Positions 12,375 to 23,940 of a stretch of 64,000 nucleotides of DNA are shown one piece after another. A model generated the notes under the pieces. The model did not search any database. It was not told where the DNA came from and was given only the letters and a program-made list of their open reading frames with translations. Position 1 is the first letter of the stretch. Each line of letters starts with the position of its first letter. Origin of the DNA: Torymus aiolomorphi (taxonomy: Eukaryota > Arthropoda > Insecta > Hymenoptera > Torymidae); the NCBI GenBank assembly GCA_036365515.1, contig CM070876.1, forward strand, positions 132,954,394 to 133,018,393, written 5' to 3'. Position numbers and translations under genes: made by a program.

Positions 12375-14874
12375 TTACGCAAATGAAACATCTTCATCCA
12401 TAGCACTTGTTTTCTTAGATTCTTTTTCTAACTTAATTTCTACATCATCAATCAACCTATTTACTACGTTATAATTTCTGGCTGATTTTAAATCTATACA
12501 ATAAAGATACATCTGTAAAAAGGTCCACAGATGTTTACATTCAACAGGAAATTCTATATTGAGAGAAAAAAATGATTTGAAACAGTAATCGACAGCTGTT
12601 AAAATACAATTTGATTTGATCTTAAAATCTATATTATTAATAACTACAAAAGTACTCGCATCCTCTTCGTTTTCTTCGTTTCCTTCGTTTTCTTCGTTTC
12701 CTTCGTTTTCTTCGTTTTCTTCATTTCCTCCTTTTTCTAAATTTCCAACAAAGGCTACGTATGGAGAAATTTTAGAGTTTCTTACTATGCTTAATTTTTC
12801 TCTTCGTTCTTTAAAAGAAACAAAATCTTCGACTGACTAAGAAAAATAAAAATTAAACACAATTAAACATCAGTACTAAAAAATAATTATTTATGAATTA
12901 GAACTATCTTACTTAAATTTTAAACTGTATGTACAAAATAACTATTTTTTTATTTAACAAGATATGTTTATGAATATAATTATTACCTTTGCATAATAAA
13001 TAAACGAATCCGTTACATCCTGTATATTATTGCCAAAACAGTTTTCATCACATTTTCTTTTACGAACAATAATGCCCAAAAGTCTGGGCAGACAAAATAA
13101 AGCTGCGATACTTTTCTTCTCTGAAATTAAACACAAAGTATTATTGAAAATATTATTCATGATAATTATAACACTACTATTAGTAGAGTACAGATGCCAG
13201 ATAAGTATACCTTTTTTAATTAAATATCCTCCCAATTCAAAATTTTTGTTTTTCTCTTCTGTAATTGTCAGTATAAATGGTGCAACAGCTTTCCACTTTT
13301 TAATAAAATTAATGCTGTCTGTGTAAATGCTATCAAAGTCATGTGCAAGCTATAAAAATAAAATATTTAATTAGTTTCTGAAAAAATAACATTTGTATAC
13401 AAAATATTTATAAAGAAAAAATTAAAAACATACTAAAATGTGTCCAATGCTCGAACGCAAGCATTTAAAGAAAGCAAAATAGTTTTCAACATTCCTACAT
13501 CGGTCTCTGTGACTAAATGTAGCATCCCATTTTTCAATTACTTCCTCTTCTGGATCATCATTTTCTTTAAGCCATTGAATTATACTTTCAAAAGCAGATA
13601 ATGGCGTATCTATAAAAAAATCATTTTTTTATTAGAAAAGATATTTTGTTTTTATAACTTTAGAAAAACTTATAATAATAATTGTGTAATACTAACCTTC
13701 TATTATACTTTGGCTTTTGCTAATAATGGCATAAGCTATTAACTTTTGCCTGTAATTCAAATACTTTTCATATAGAACACCTCCTGTATGAATAGCTTTG
13801 CTAGTTCTTGTCGCTTTTATGTAAGGAAAGTAAAATGTCTTGGCCACTTCACCTGCTGGTTTAATATTTGTAGCAAAAAATGCTCCTAGTTCTGAAGATA
13901 ACTCTAGAAATCTTTCTTTAGTTATTCTATAAATAAACATAATATTCATATATAAGCTAAAATATTAAATATGATTTGTTGAATTTTCTTTAAAAAATCA
14001 TTTCAATTTTTCTACTTTTTATAAGTAAAATTGTTTGTAATAATGGTACTATAGGGAAAACTGCAATTCAAGTATTCTAATAAAATCAATATTCGCCTAT
14101 GCATATAAAAGTATTAATATTATTACCTATAACATTCTGTAATGTCAAACTCATAGTCAATAACCAATCTTGCAACTAATCGATAATCAATACACTTGTA
14201 TATCTTAAATATTGCCTGTATCAATTTGCCTTGAGTTGTGCTTTCCAACAATTCACGAATATTTTTTCTCGTTGCAGCTATTAAAAGAAATTAAAAATAC
14301 CACTCATACTCATGCATAATGAAAGGAATTTTTTATATGTGTATGCATGAAAGCAAGGATAGGATAGTGACATACGTATGAATGTTAATATCTCGATCTG
14401 CATTTACTGCAGTTGTCTCATGAAGTACTGTAGTAGTAGCTGATGATAATGATGAAAGTGATGAATTTAGATGTAATGGGGATACGCCATACAGAGAATT
14501 TGAAGGACTTGGATTGATTGGAGATTGAGGCTGTTGAAATGAACCATTCTTCCATTTTTCATATCTACATTCAAATTTTTTTTTAAATCCAAACTCACTC
14601 TCATTGAAAAGCTTATTAATTAAGTCATCGTCAATCATTTCTTTAAACACTTCTTCATCAATACCTGCTGCTATAAAAATATGAGCCAATATATCCATGT
14701 ACTATATATAACTTTCTTAACTTTTACTCAACAATCACATTATTACGTTAGTAAATAATTTTCTGATATTTAAATGATTTTAAGGTTATGTTTATAGGTT
14801 AGCTTACCTTCAAATTTCTCGATAAACTTGCCAAGTTTCCAATTACTTAAGATGTTTCTCACGAAGTCATCCAT
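12375..14874 (-). CDS. Gene B: intact eight-exon gene with SAM-like N-terminus, function unknown
   Basis: By eye I assembled these minus-strand exons: 14808-14874, 14376-14670, 14127-14267, 13697-13926, 13434-13609, 13211-13349, 12987-13120 and 12375-12836. All introns follow GT-AG. The exons sum to 1,644 bases, exactly 548 codons with the stop, and I see no internal stop. Residues 1-70 (MDDFVRNIL..WKLGKFIEKF..AAGIDEEVF) resemble a SAM-domain fold. Then come a Ser/Pro-rich linker, an ITKERFLELSSELG block, an LPRLLGIIV block, an Asn/Glu repeat (coded about 12661-12735) and a C-terminus with SPYVAFVG and TAVDYCFKSFF. I recognise the layout from an uncharacterised arthropod family often found in many copies. 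The exon 3 acceptor (CGAG at 14268-14271) was chosen because the earlier AG breaks the frame. The role is unknown; it may be an accessory protein of a mobile unit with gene A or a host gene. Confidence 0.75.
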
Positions 14875-15423
14875 CTCTTGTTTGGTCCTAATCTATTTAA
14901 AAACGTTGTCCGATACAACTATAAGTATAACACACTCAATAAAAAACTCACAGTGATGCAGCCGGCTGAGTAAACATGCACGGTAAATGCGCGGGAACGA
15001 CAACGCAAGACGTGTGTCTGCACGGTAACGGACTTGGAACTGTTGGTAATACGTGGGACTATATGGTAAATGTTACCGTACACTTGTGCACTAGTCATTG
15101 CTTGTTATAGTCAGGCAAATACTACGGGTGACATAGGTAGCGATAGCTTTGTGCCTACTACCCGCGTCACTCAGGCAAAAACGGCCTGAGTCCCCGGTAA
15201 CATCTACGTTATTTTTCTGTCCGTGTACAAGTCGGACGTAACAACCATAAATTACAAACGCAATGGGTTTGAAGATTGCAACGTTGCGATCCAACGAAAA
15301 TTCGATTTTCGAAAAACCACTTTTTTCCACATAAATAACATAATATACTATAAATAATGGCAAAATACATGAAATTTGATTAAAATAAATCAATTGCAAA
15401 CTATCCCCTACCCCTAACACGGA
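14875..15423 (-). promoter_or_regulatory. Upstream region of gene B, no gene seen
   Basis: About 550 bp, GC-richer than its surroundings near 14950-15230, with several CGGTAA/TTACCG words in both directions. It probably includes the gene B promoter, but I see no firm TATA box or initiator. The small minus-strand frame at 15091-15420 looks like chance. Confidence 0.3.
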
Positions 15424-15439
15424 ATTCGTAAGATGACCT

Positions 15440-17655
15440 AAGAGAAAAAATTATCTCATTGCGGGGTTTGGCATTTCCAAACTTTTTAAAGCTGGAATTA
15501 CTTTTTGAGCCTAAAAACCCCCTGTAAAAAAATTACGAACCAAATCGACTCCCCGGGAAAGCCCCAAATAGCTGATCATATAGGAGTCGCAACGGAAAAA
15601 AATTCTCTCTCCGCGGCGTTTGGCATTTCCAAACTTTTTACTACTGGAATTATTATTTAAGCATACAAACTACCCGTAAAAAAATTACGAACCAAAACGA
15701 CTCCCCGAAAAATTTCCAAACTGCCGATTATATAGGGTTCGTGACGTAAAAAAACTCTTACTCCGGGGCGTCTGGCATTTCCACAGTTTTTAAAGCTGTA
15801 ATTACTTGTTGAGCATAAAAACTCCCTGCAGAAAAATTATGAACCAAATCGACTCTCCGGAAAACCCCCAAACAGCTTATTATATAGGAGTCGTGACGGA
15901 AAAAAAATTCTCACTCCGCGGCGTCTGGCATTTTCCAAACTTTATATTGCTGGAATTATTATTTGAGCATATAAACTACCCGTAAAAAAATTACGAACCA
16001 AATCGATTCCTCGGAAAAAAAATTCTCTCTCCACGGCGACTGGCCTTTCCAAACTTTTTAAAGCTGGAATTACCTTTTGAGCGTACAAACTACACGTAAA
16101 AAAATTATGAACCATTTCGACTTCGCGGAACAACCCCAAACAGCTGATTATATAGAGGTCGTGACGGAAAAAAAATTCTCTGTCCGCGGCGATTGGCATT
16201 TCCAAACTTTTTATTGCCGGAATTATTATTTGAACATAGAAACTACCCGTAAAAAAATTACGAAACGAATCGACTCCCCGGGAAACACCCAAACAGCCGA
16301 TTATATAGGAGCCATGACGTAAAAAAACTCTCACTCCGGGGCGTCTGGAATTTCCACACTTGTTAAAGCTGGAATTACTTTTTGAGCATAGAAGCTCCCG
16401 GTAAAAAAATTACGAACCAAATCGGCGCAACGGAAAACCCAAACAGCTGATTATATAGGTGTCATGACGGAAAAAAAATTCTGTCTCCACGGCGTTTGGC
16501 ATTTCCAAACTTTATACTGCTGGAATTATTATCTAAGCATACAAACTACCCGTAAAAAAATTACGAACCAAATCGACTCCCCGGATAACCTCCAGACAGG
16601 TGATTATATAGGGATCGTAACGTAAAAAAACTCTCACTGCGGGGCGCCTGGCATTTCCACAGTTTTTAAAGCTGGAATTACTTTTTGAGCATAAAAACTC
16701 CTTGCAAAAAAATTACGAACCAAATCGACTCTCCGGAAAACCCCCAAACAGCTGATTATATAGCGGCCGTGACGTAAAAAAACTCGCACTCCGGGGCGTC
16801 TGATATTTCCACACTTGTTAAAGCTGGAGTTACTTTTTGAGCATAAAAACTCCCTGTAAAAAAATTACGAACCAAATCAACTCCCCGGAAAACCCGCGAA
16901 CAGCTTATTATATAGGGGTCGTGACAGAAAAAAAATTCTCACACCGCGGCGTCTGGCATTTCCAAACTTTTTAAAGCTGGAATTACTTTTTGTGCATACA
17001 AACTCTCTGTAAAAAAATTAAGAACAAAATCAACTCCCCGGAAAACCTCCAAACAGCTGATTATATAGGGTCGCAACGGAAAAAAATTCTCTCTCCGCGG
17101 CGTCTGGCATTTCGAAACTTTTTAAAGCTGGAATTATTATTTGAGCATACAAACTACCTGTAAAAAAATTACGTACCAAATCGGCGACCCGCCAAACCGC
17201 CGATTATATAGGGGTCGTGACGGAAAAAAAATCTCTCTCCATAGAGTTTGGTATTGCCACCCTTTTTAATGCTGGAATTATTTCTTGAGCATACAAACTG
17301 ACCGCAGAAAAATTACGAAAAAATCGACTCCCCGGAAAACCCTCAAACAGCCGATTATATAGGGGTCGTGACAGAAAAAAATTCTCACTCTGCGGCGTCT
17401 GGCATTTCCAAACTTTTTAAATCTGGAATTATTATTTGAGCATATAAACTACCTATAAAAAAATTACGCAACAAATCGGCGACCCGCCAAAGCGCCGATT
17501 ATATAGGGGTCGTGACGGAAAAAAATCTCTCTCCATAGCGTTTGGTATTGCCACCCTTTTTAATGCTGGAATTGTATGGAGCATACAAACTGCTCGTAGA
17601 AAAATTACGAATCAAATCGATTCCCCGGAAAACCCCCCAAACTGCCGATTATTTT
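15440..17655. repeat. 152-bp satellite array, about 15 units
   Basis: The landmark GGCATTTCCA recurs at 15471, 15623, 15775, 15928, 16043, 16195 and onward to about 17545, with a spacing of 151-153 bp. One unit is shortened to 115 bp. Each unit has GAATTA(C/T)T, a TGAGCATA block, GTAAAAAAATTACGAACCAAAT, CCCCGGAAAA and GATTATATAGG. Two variants tend to alternate: one with CTCCGGGGCG and TTACTTTTTGAGC, the other with CTCCGCGGCG and TTATTATTTGAGC. This implies a roughly 304-bp higher-order dimer. Frames inside are not genes. Confidence 0.92.
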
Positions 17656-17867
17656 TTCTACACTCTTTTTCTTGAAGTAATTCCTGGTTTCTCTTTAAAT
17701 AGGAAAAATATTGTAACGCATTCGCTCACGCTTACTCGCACGTGCAACTTTTTATCGATGATTGAGAAAATTTTACCGTTAGTCTAAAAACAGTCCATTT
17801 CGTCCAATAGGATATTCTTCTGGTACTAGATAGGTCTTAGAATATATATATAGATATCTCATAACTA

Positions 17868-18094
17868 TGGGAATCGGTATATTTGAAGAGATATCAACGT
17901 GTAGATCGGTACATTTGAAGAGATGTCGGCATTTTGAAGAGACTCCTCAAATTTCTCAATGCAAGAATCGCGACTTTTGAAGAGAAATCTATACCCCCTT
18001 TTTCCAGAGTCGGCAACCTGAGGGTCATTATTTCTTTAGTCACATTATCCGAACTCTGAGCGAAAGGTTCACATCTCCTCAAAAGTACCTATTT

Positions 18095-18097
<3 letters not shown>
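17868..18097. mobile_element. Repeat-core-inverted-repeat element, copy 1
   Basis: Four direct copies of a TTTGAAGAGA unit (17881, 17913, 17932 and 17974 areas) with one inverted copy (CTCCTCAAATTTC, 17943) among them. Then comes a core GGGTCATTATTTCTTTAGTCA ... CGAACTCTG (18022-18058), then a final inverted unit ATCTCCTCAAAAGTACC. A CAGAGT at 18005 can pair with ACTCTG at the core end. The element sits beside AT repeats. I do not recognise the family. Confidence 0.55.
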
Positions 18098-18138
<41 letters not shown>

Positions 18139-18153
18139 AAATAGGTACTTTTG
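18077..18153. repeat. Palindrome around an AT microsatellite
   Basis: CTCAAAAGTACCTATTTACAAAT, about 36 bases of AT repeat, then the exact reverse complement. It joins the end of copy 1 to the start of copy 2 of the core element and would fold into a long hairpin. Confidence 0.9.
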
Positions 18154-18386
18154 AGTTTATATATATATATACATCAAATGCAGCTTTTGAGGATCTATGT
18201 CAGCACGGATTCGATACTTTGAGGATTTTTCGGACTTTTGAGGGCATCCTCAAAATTTCTTCGGTATGAAATGGTACTTTTGAGGATTTATATTAATACC
18301 TTCAACGCAGAGAGGGAGTTATTTCTTTAGTCAAGCATATACGAACTCTGGAGTAAAATACTATGGATCCTCAAAAGTACTGGTTT
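18139..18386. mobile_element. Repeat-core-inverted-repeat element, copy 2
   Basis: Same order of parts as copy 1, but the unit is now CTTTTGAGGAT: direct copies near 18147, 18184, 18217, 18233 and 18274, inverted copies at 18246 (CCTCAAAATTTC) and 18366 (GATCCTCAAAAGTAC). The core is GGGAGTTATTTCTTTAGTCA ... CGAACTCTG (18314-18350), again with CAGAG upstream. Copies 18233 and 18246 form a hairpin with a GCAT loop. It is flanked by AT repeats on the left and a GT repeat on the right. Confidence 0.6.
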
Positions 18387-18391
18387 CCGCA

Positions 18392-18513
<122 letters not shown>

Positions 18514-19203
18514 TATAACGGAGTTCCATGATAAAATACGGAGAAAATAAGAATCTCGGTTCTCCGTATTCTATCGAACTCGTTTGACTCTCGTTCCCGC
18601 GAATTCACGCATCTCGAGCATTTGTTGACATCGCTCGAACGATGTATTCGCGATCTGCGCGGGGGGCTGCGCGACTTTGGCGGTTGCAAAGTCGCGCTCG
18701 ATTCATTTTTGAATCAGATTCTCTCGGGCTGTCAAACCGCGCGTACGCGAGTTAATTTGATCGTCCGCGAAGAAAACGGTATCGTGCGTCCTTACCGGTG
18801 CAGAGCAGCGCCCGTCCACGTACCGTCCACGGAGAGTAGCACACGTGAACAATCCGAGCCACTCCTGGGGTCCTAAGCGTCTGTAGGTGAAGGCTGGATG
18901 TTAGGACTCGGCCTGAATACTCCGAAGTCGACCGGAGGATAAGGCCTGACGCAGGAGCGGATTCGTGAGCGAGCGATGAGAGGAGTGCACTCCTCTCCCG
19001 GTAAGCCGTTTTGTACTTCCCGCAAAGCGCTTTATTTGTGTATTTTCGACTCGCAGCGGCGAGTGGCCGGTGGTGCGTTCACCGGCCCAGCGAAAATAGA
19101 TACCTTGATCCGACCGCGCCGAGCGGCGGATCCCGTCTTCTTGTTGGCGCGCAACGCGACGCGTATTTTTCTGTAAAGTCTTTTTTTCAGTCCGCCCGTT
19201 ACA
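18514..19203 (+). repeat. 5' LTR
   Basis: About 690 bp, ending CGTTACA. It starts TATAACGG where relatives usually start TGTAACGG, and the same base is seen in both LTRs. Contains a GCGCGGGGGGCTGCGCGAC block that is partly duplicated in the right LTR. Confidence 0.85.
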
Positions 19204-19973
19204 ATGGCGCCCTAACGTGTTGGGTTTAAGGAGAAGGTTAGCGGCCGGTACATTCGAGACCGGCCTATTCAAATCGCGTTTCGTTTAAATTCGCCCGCGC
19301 GCGAATCACTGCACCGGACTAATCAGCAGACGGCCAGTGGCCATAAGCCGTTATAGCTGATAGGGGCAGTGATTTAAACTCGCCTAGTCGAGGTGCCGGG
19401 CGTAAACAAACAGACAAGAAGACTCGCGGCGCGCATAGAAACATAAACACAAAACACCAGATTGCTTGTTTTTGTAGGCATTTATGTTTATGCTCGGGCA
19501 GTATTGTGTATACTCGTCCCGAGCCTTTTAAACTGCTGTAAAGCCAGGGCGAGAGTATTTAAACGACGATTGTAGTTGTTTTCGTCGTCATATGTGGCGA
19601 AATTAAATTCCTTTTTTTTGAAGCGAGATTTTAAGCGATTTTCACGCGATTTTTTTTTTGGAATAGAGTGGCCGTGCCTGTGCGTGCAAGCGATCGAAAG
19701 TGAGAACACTTTCATTCCTTTTTTTTTTATTGCGGGATTTAGTCAAATCGGTATCTTCGCTAAATTTTTTTTTTTGGAATTGCCACGCTCTCTCCCTAGC
19801 TAGCTGCATCGAGATACGTCGTTCTCGAGCGGCTTGGGACAATTGTGTGTGGTAGTTAGGATTCTAACATTGTAATTTGCGTAACAGACGGCCAATTCGA
19901 GAGAGAATCTCAGCAGTTGCGCACACACACAATTCGCCGCCAAATTTTTGTATAATCGGTCTAGCTTCAGAAG
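19204..19973 (+). other. Primer-binding site and leader of the LTR element
   Basis: TGGCGCCCTAACGTG at 19205 is a plausible primer-binding site, similar to those for tRNA-Lys. The rest is a GC-mixed leader without a long open frame. Homopolymer T runs (19612, 19650, 19720, 19766) break every frame. Confidence 0.6.
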
Positions 19974-21897
19974 ATGGAATCATCGACTTCAGAAGAACTA
20001 GCCGAATCGATGAAGCAGTGGCGCAAAAATCTAGAGTTGAGCTTCCAAGCTGTAATAGAAGCAAATATAGCTCTAGATTTAAGAAGCACTGGATATATCG
20101 AGGGGGATTCTAGGCGAGTCACTCAATGGCTAATGAGAAATTACAACCCGGCCCACTTCACACAGAAATAAGTGGAAGTGCAATTGAGCAGTTCACAAGG
20201 AGACTCGAATTGAGGAATAAGTACGTCAACGGAACGATCCTCAACGCAAGCAGAGCTCCAGAAGCGAACTACAACGAAGATCCCTCGACCCACAGCCTGT
20301 TTCAGCAATTGACGTCGAACAAAGCAGTCGACAACAACTTGCTGAGATCCATGAAGACACATGTATTGCTGATCATTGAGCAGGCAGTCCTCCCGATGTA
20401 AGTAGCGAGGCTCTCACGTTACTATGGAGCCGTTTAATTCCAGCGGGAGGTCCGGGTGAGGTCCAGATGCAACAAAAGTGCAGCACAACCTGGGGGAGGG
20501 GAGATTCCCCGATCTCCTCCCAGTCCGAAGAATCCGAGAACGCGAGTCGCTCGGGGAATGCAGACCGCACATAGATTTCGGACAGCTGTGCCGCAACTTT
20601 ACCATCGCCAGCAATTTCAGCGTCCATCCACGAAATCGACGTCGGAGTAAGCACAGCCTGGGGGAGGAAAGATCCTCCAAGCTTCCCCCTGTTAGTGAAG
20701 TCTGATACTCCCCGTCGCTTGGCATATACAGACTACTTGAGGGCACCGAACGGCTGTGCTGAATACTCACAACCTCACGACGACAGAGCAAATACAGCCT
20801 GGGGGAGGGAAGATCCTCCAAGCTCTCCCCTGTCCGGAACGTCCGATATAAGCCGCTTGGAGAATATATCGGAAGCGGACGGCTGTATTACCGTCTCTCA
20901 GACTCCTGAAGACGAAGAACAGCCAAGCCTTCCAAGGAACAGCGAGGGAAAGATTGACAATCTGGTGACGGCACAACTGGTGGACAGCACGCCGATTATC
21001 TCGCAACTCTTTGACGCATCAAGGCAAACAGAAATTGAGCGTCGCTGCGAGTGTAAGTGTAATCGGACGCGCAAATTGGAGGAGGAGAAATTTAGACGCT
21101 TAAGCGAAGAAGTGAGACGGCTGCACGACGAGCTGTACCAGCTACGAGTGCAAATGTCGTCGCTTCACGATTCAGCTGCGTCAAACAAGATTCGAGTTGC
21201 AGGCGCAACCAAGCGCTCTGCCAAGTCGCGACCTCGATCAAGCCAAGGGACTAGAGACAACCTCAAGTCGTTCCAAAGCCCGCAAAATTCCAGCTCGACA
21301 GGAAAAAAGGAGGCGTATGCATCGGCCACGCAACGACCTCCAAGGTCACCCAAAGGAGACCAACACAAGAAACCCTCGAGTGGACCAGGTTCGAACCAAG
21401 AGGTGGGTTCGAATCCGTCGGCGACGGTATTTTCTCGACGCCCGAAACGGCGGTCAACTAAGCCAAACTTGGCCACTCGAGAATACCGCTCATCAAGGTC
21501 GAGGAACACGCTCGGGTCATATAACACCTCACCACCGAGTCCAACCAGAAAATTGTGTTGGACGTGCCAGTCATCGACGCATCTTTACTGGGCCTGTCCG
21601 GAGTGGCAACAGCGCCCGAAGAGAACAAGAAGACGAGACGACCTCCAAAACGCCCTTTCGAAGAGGAGCGAAGGCGGTCGTCAGCGCCATGAAAGGCGAC
21701 AGCCTCCGATCCGTCAAGCGTCATATGACGAGTCCCGACCACCGTTGGAGTTCAGCGGACTCACGGTGAAGAGCGACCCACCGTGCGCATGCGTACGATC
21801 CTTCGACGTGGATCAAGTGGTTGCCGCTTTGATGCAAGCGATAACCAGCGCGTATCCGGGCCTGTCGCTCAGCTCGTCAACGCCGCCGTTGACGTAA
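19974..21897 (+). pseudogene. Gag-like protein of the LTR element, frameshifted
   Basis: Three frames together form a gag remnant. 19974-20171 starts MESSTSEELAESMKQW. 20126-20401 continues in another frame. 20695-21897 holds an arginine-rich region and a CCHC zinc knuckle (CWTCQSSTHLYWAC, near 21555-21596), the nucleic-acid-binding signature of Gag. A segment beginning CCTGGGGGAGG recurs at 20489, 20657 and 20798, an internal tandem duplication of 140-170 bp that accounts for much of the length. A coiled-coil-like Arg/Glu/Leu stretch precedes the basic region (about 21020-21160). No enzyme domain follows. Confidence 0.65.
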
Positions 21898-21952
21898 AGT
21901 CGTGTTGAACGAGAGCCTCGGTATCGAGTTGCTTCTCTCCCGCTACGCAACG

Positions 21953-21965
21953 TCTGGGAGAGGGG
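21953..21965 (+). promoter_or_regulatory. Polypurine tract
   Basis: GGGAGAGGGG lies directly before the right LTR start at 21966, the expected place and composition for plus-strand priming. Confidence 0.75.
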
Positions 21966-22630
21966 TATAACGGAGTTCCAGGATAAAATACGGAGAAAAT
22001 AAGAATCTCGGTTCTCCGTATTCTATCGAACTCGATTGACTCTCGTTCCCGCGAATTCACGCATCTCGAGCGTTTGTTGATATTGCTCAAACGATGTATT
22101 TGCGATCTGCGCGGGGGGCTGCGCGGGGGGCTGCGCGACTTTGGCGGTTGCAAAGTCGCGCTCGATTCATTTTTGAATCAGATTCTCTCGGGCTGTCAAA
22201 CCGCGCGTACGCGAGTTAATTTGATCGTCCACGAAGAAAACGGTATCGTGCGTCCTTACCGGTGCAGAGCAGCCCGTCCACGTACCGTCCTCTGACAGCA
22301 GCGCACGTGAACAATCCGAGTCACTCCTGGGGTCCGAAGCGTCTGTAGGTGAAGGCTGGATGTTAGGACTCGGCCTGAACACTCCGAAGTCGACCGGAGG
22401 ATAAGGCCTGACGCAGGAGCGGATTCATGAGCGAGCGACGAGAGGAGTGCACTCCTCTCCCGGTAAGCCTCTTTGTACTTCCGGCGGAACGCTTTATTTG
22501 TGTATTTTCGACTCGCATCGGCGAGTGGCCGGTGGTGCGTTCACCGGCCCAGCGAAAATAGATACCTTGATCCGCCCGCGCCGAGCGGCGGATCCTGTCT
22601 TCTTGTCGGCGCGCAACGCGACGCGTTTTT
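21966..22630 (+). repeat. 3' LTR, truncated
   Basis: Matches the 5' LTR up to GCGACGCGT, then diverges. The last 50 or so bases, including the terminal CGTTACA, are missing, so the right end was lost or replaced. Confidence 0.85.
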
Positions 22631-22639
22631 GATGTAAAT

Positions 22640-22999
22640 GATTAATTAGAATAGACCTTGTTATTGCGCTGTGAAATAATTGAGGCTATTCTTCATTTAT
22701 CGACCTTAACCTAACCTTCTCCCGGATACCACCGCCTCCGCGGGAAAACGACTCCGCTGGTCGTTTTCATATCTGAGCGTAGCGGCCGCGCGCTTTAATC
22801 TTTGAGCGCGCGCTTTTAACTCAGCGATCCAATTAGTTGGAAAGCGAAGTTCGCGTTCGATCTTCGCGTTGTTTTCGGGATTCCAGGAGCAGATTCCCGG
22901 GCAAGTCATTTTAGTCTGACACCCGCGGCACCGTGTTCTAGGGCATCGCTGGCCTGTGGCTTTTTGGGATCTTACCCCAGAAGCCATCCCGTTACAATA
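22640..22999 (-). mobile_element. Possible LTR fragment
   Basis: On the minus strand it begins TGTAACGGGATGG, the type of end seen in the other LTRs here, and is GC-rich like them. No partner repeat is seen in the window and no convincing gene. It ends against the Helitron at 23012. Confidence 0.35.
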
Positions 23000-23011
23000 C
23001 ATATATGTATA

Positions 23012-23380
23012 CTAGGGGGGTACCCCCTACTCGCTCCGCTCGTCAACCCCCATATAAAATAAATTTAAAAATTTTATATTTTGGAATAAGAGAACAAATC
23101 ACCCTGATGTTCGTTATTTTAAATTATTACACTTATTTTATTACTTATAAATTATTACTTATTTTATTACTTACTTTATAAATATTGAACAATGTTTTAA
23201 ATTTAACCAATAACTGTGTTGCGTTAATTCGTTTTATATAAACTTTATTAACTATAAAGATTGGTTGAAGAGACGAACAGTTTTCCACGTCACCCTGGGG
23301 GTACTCTTCATGGACCGTTGGATTGTTATTTTAAGTGGCATCCTTCGCCAATAGCCCTACATTACCACTATGCCTAAAAC
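23012..23380 (-). mobile_element. Helitron A: 3' terminus and subterminal block
   Basis: Read on the minus strand, the sequence ends with a GC-rich palindrome (AGGGGGTACCCCCC) followed by CTAG and then T, the classic Helitron 3' end placed before a T. The adjoining GAGCGGAGCGAG block is shared with Helitron B at 43396-43439. The subterminal block at 23245-23372 (ACAGTTTTCCACG, CGTTGGAT, AAGTGG..TCCTTCGCC) recurs near 38100-38224, 38880-38985 and 43150-43265. Confidence 0.8.
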
Positions 23381-23439
23381 TTTATGAAATTTTATTAAAT
23401 ATATTTTTATATCATTTATATTACATTTTGAAATTTAGG

Positions 23440-23936
23440 AAAATAATAAATTAAAAATAAATTATATGATTTATATTATCTTTAATATACCCTTGAATGT
23501 TTTTATAAGCTTTTTATTATTTAGAACCATATATATTTATTTGTTCCTTTTATATTTTTTTGTTTTTAAACATTATATTGGATACATGAAAGAATTTAAT
23601 ATAATTTATTGTAAATGCTTTTAAAATTAATATAATTTTATTTTTCTTAAATTTCAAATATTCCATTTTCATACTTAATAATAATTTTCTTTTATTTCAT
23701 TGAATTTTTATATTTATTACTTCTATTTAAAATTTACAAAAATATTTATAAAAAAATAATTTTCAAATTTTTAATTAAATTTTCTTTAACATATCCTGTG
23801 ACGTTTTTGTAAGCTATTTATAATATGGAAATATTTATTTTTATTTTTTCTGTTATATATATTTTTGCTTATAAACATTATATTGGATACGTGAAAGAAG
23901 TTAATGTAAAATAATAGAATTAAAAATTAATATAAC
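23440..23936. repeat. About 310-bp tandem repeat in Helitron A
   Basis: Two diverged copies, marked by GTTTTTATAAGCTTTTTAT (23496) and GTTTTTGTAAGCTATTTAT (23805) and by ACATTATATTGGATAC in each. Very AT-rich, with no coding potential. Confidence 0.7.
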
Positions 23937-23940
23937 TTAA

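Larger units (their letters stand above)
18514..22630 (+). mobile_element. Gag-only (non-autonomous) LTR retrotransposon
   Basis: Two long direct repeats start TATAACGGAGTTCCA at 18514 and 21966. The left one is followed by a tRNA-primer-binding-like TGGCGCCC (19205), and the right one is preceded by a purine tract. Between them (about 2.76 kb) I find a leader and a decayed gag, but no protease, reverse transcriptase or integrase motifs. It would need enzymes from a relative. It is inserted next to a GT microsatellite. Confidence 0.85.

Noticed and set aside
15942..16334. Open frame of 130 codons in the satellite
   Set aside because: It follows the 152-bp repeat and has no domain; repeated frames arise by periodicity.
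18022..18058. Hammerhead ribozyme in the core element
   Set aside because: The conserved CUGANGA and GAAA core pair is not present in all three copies.
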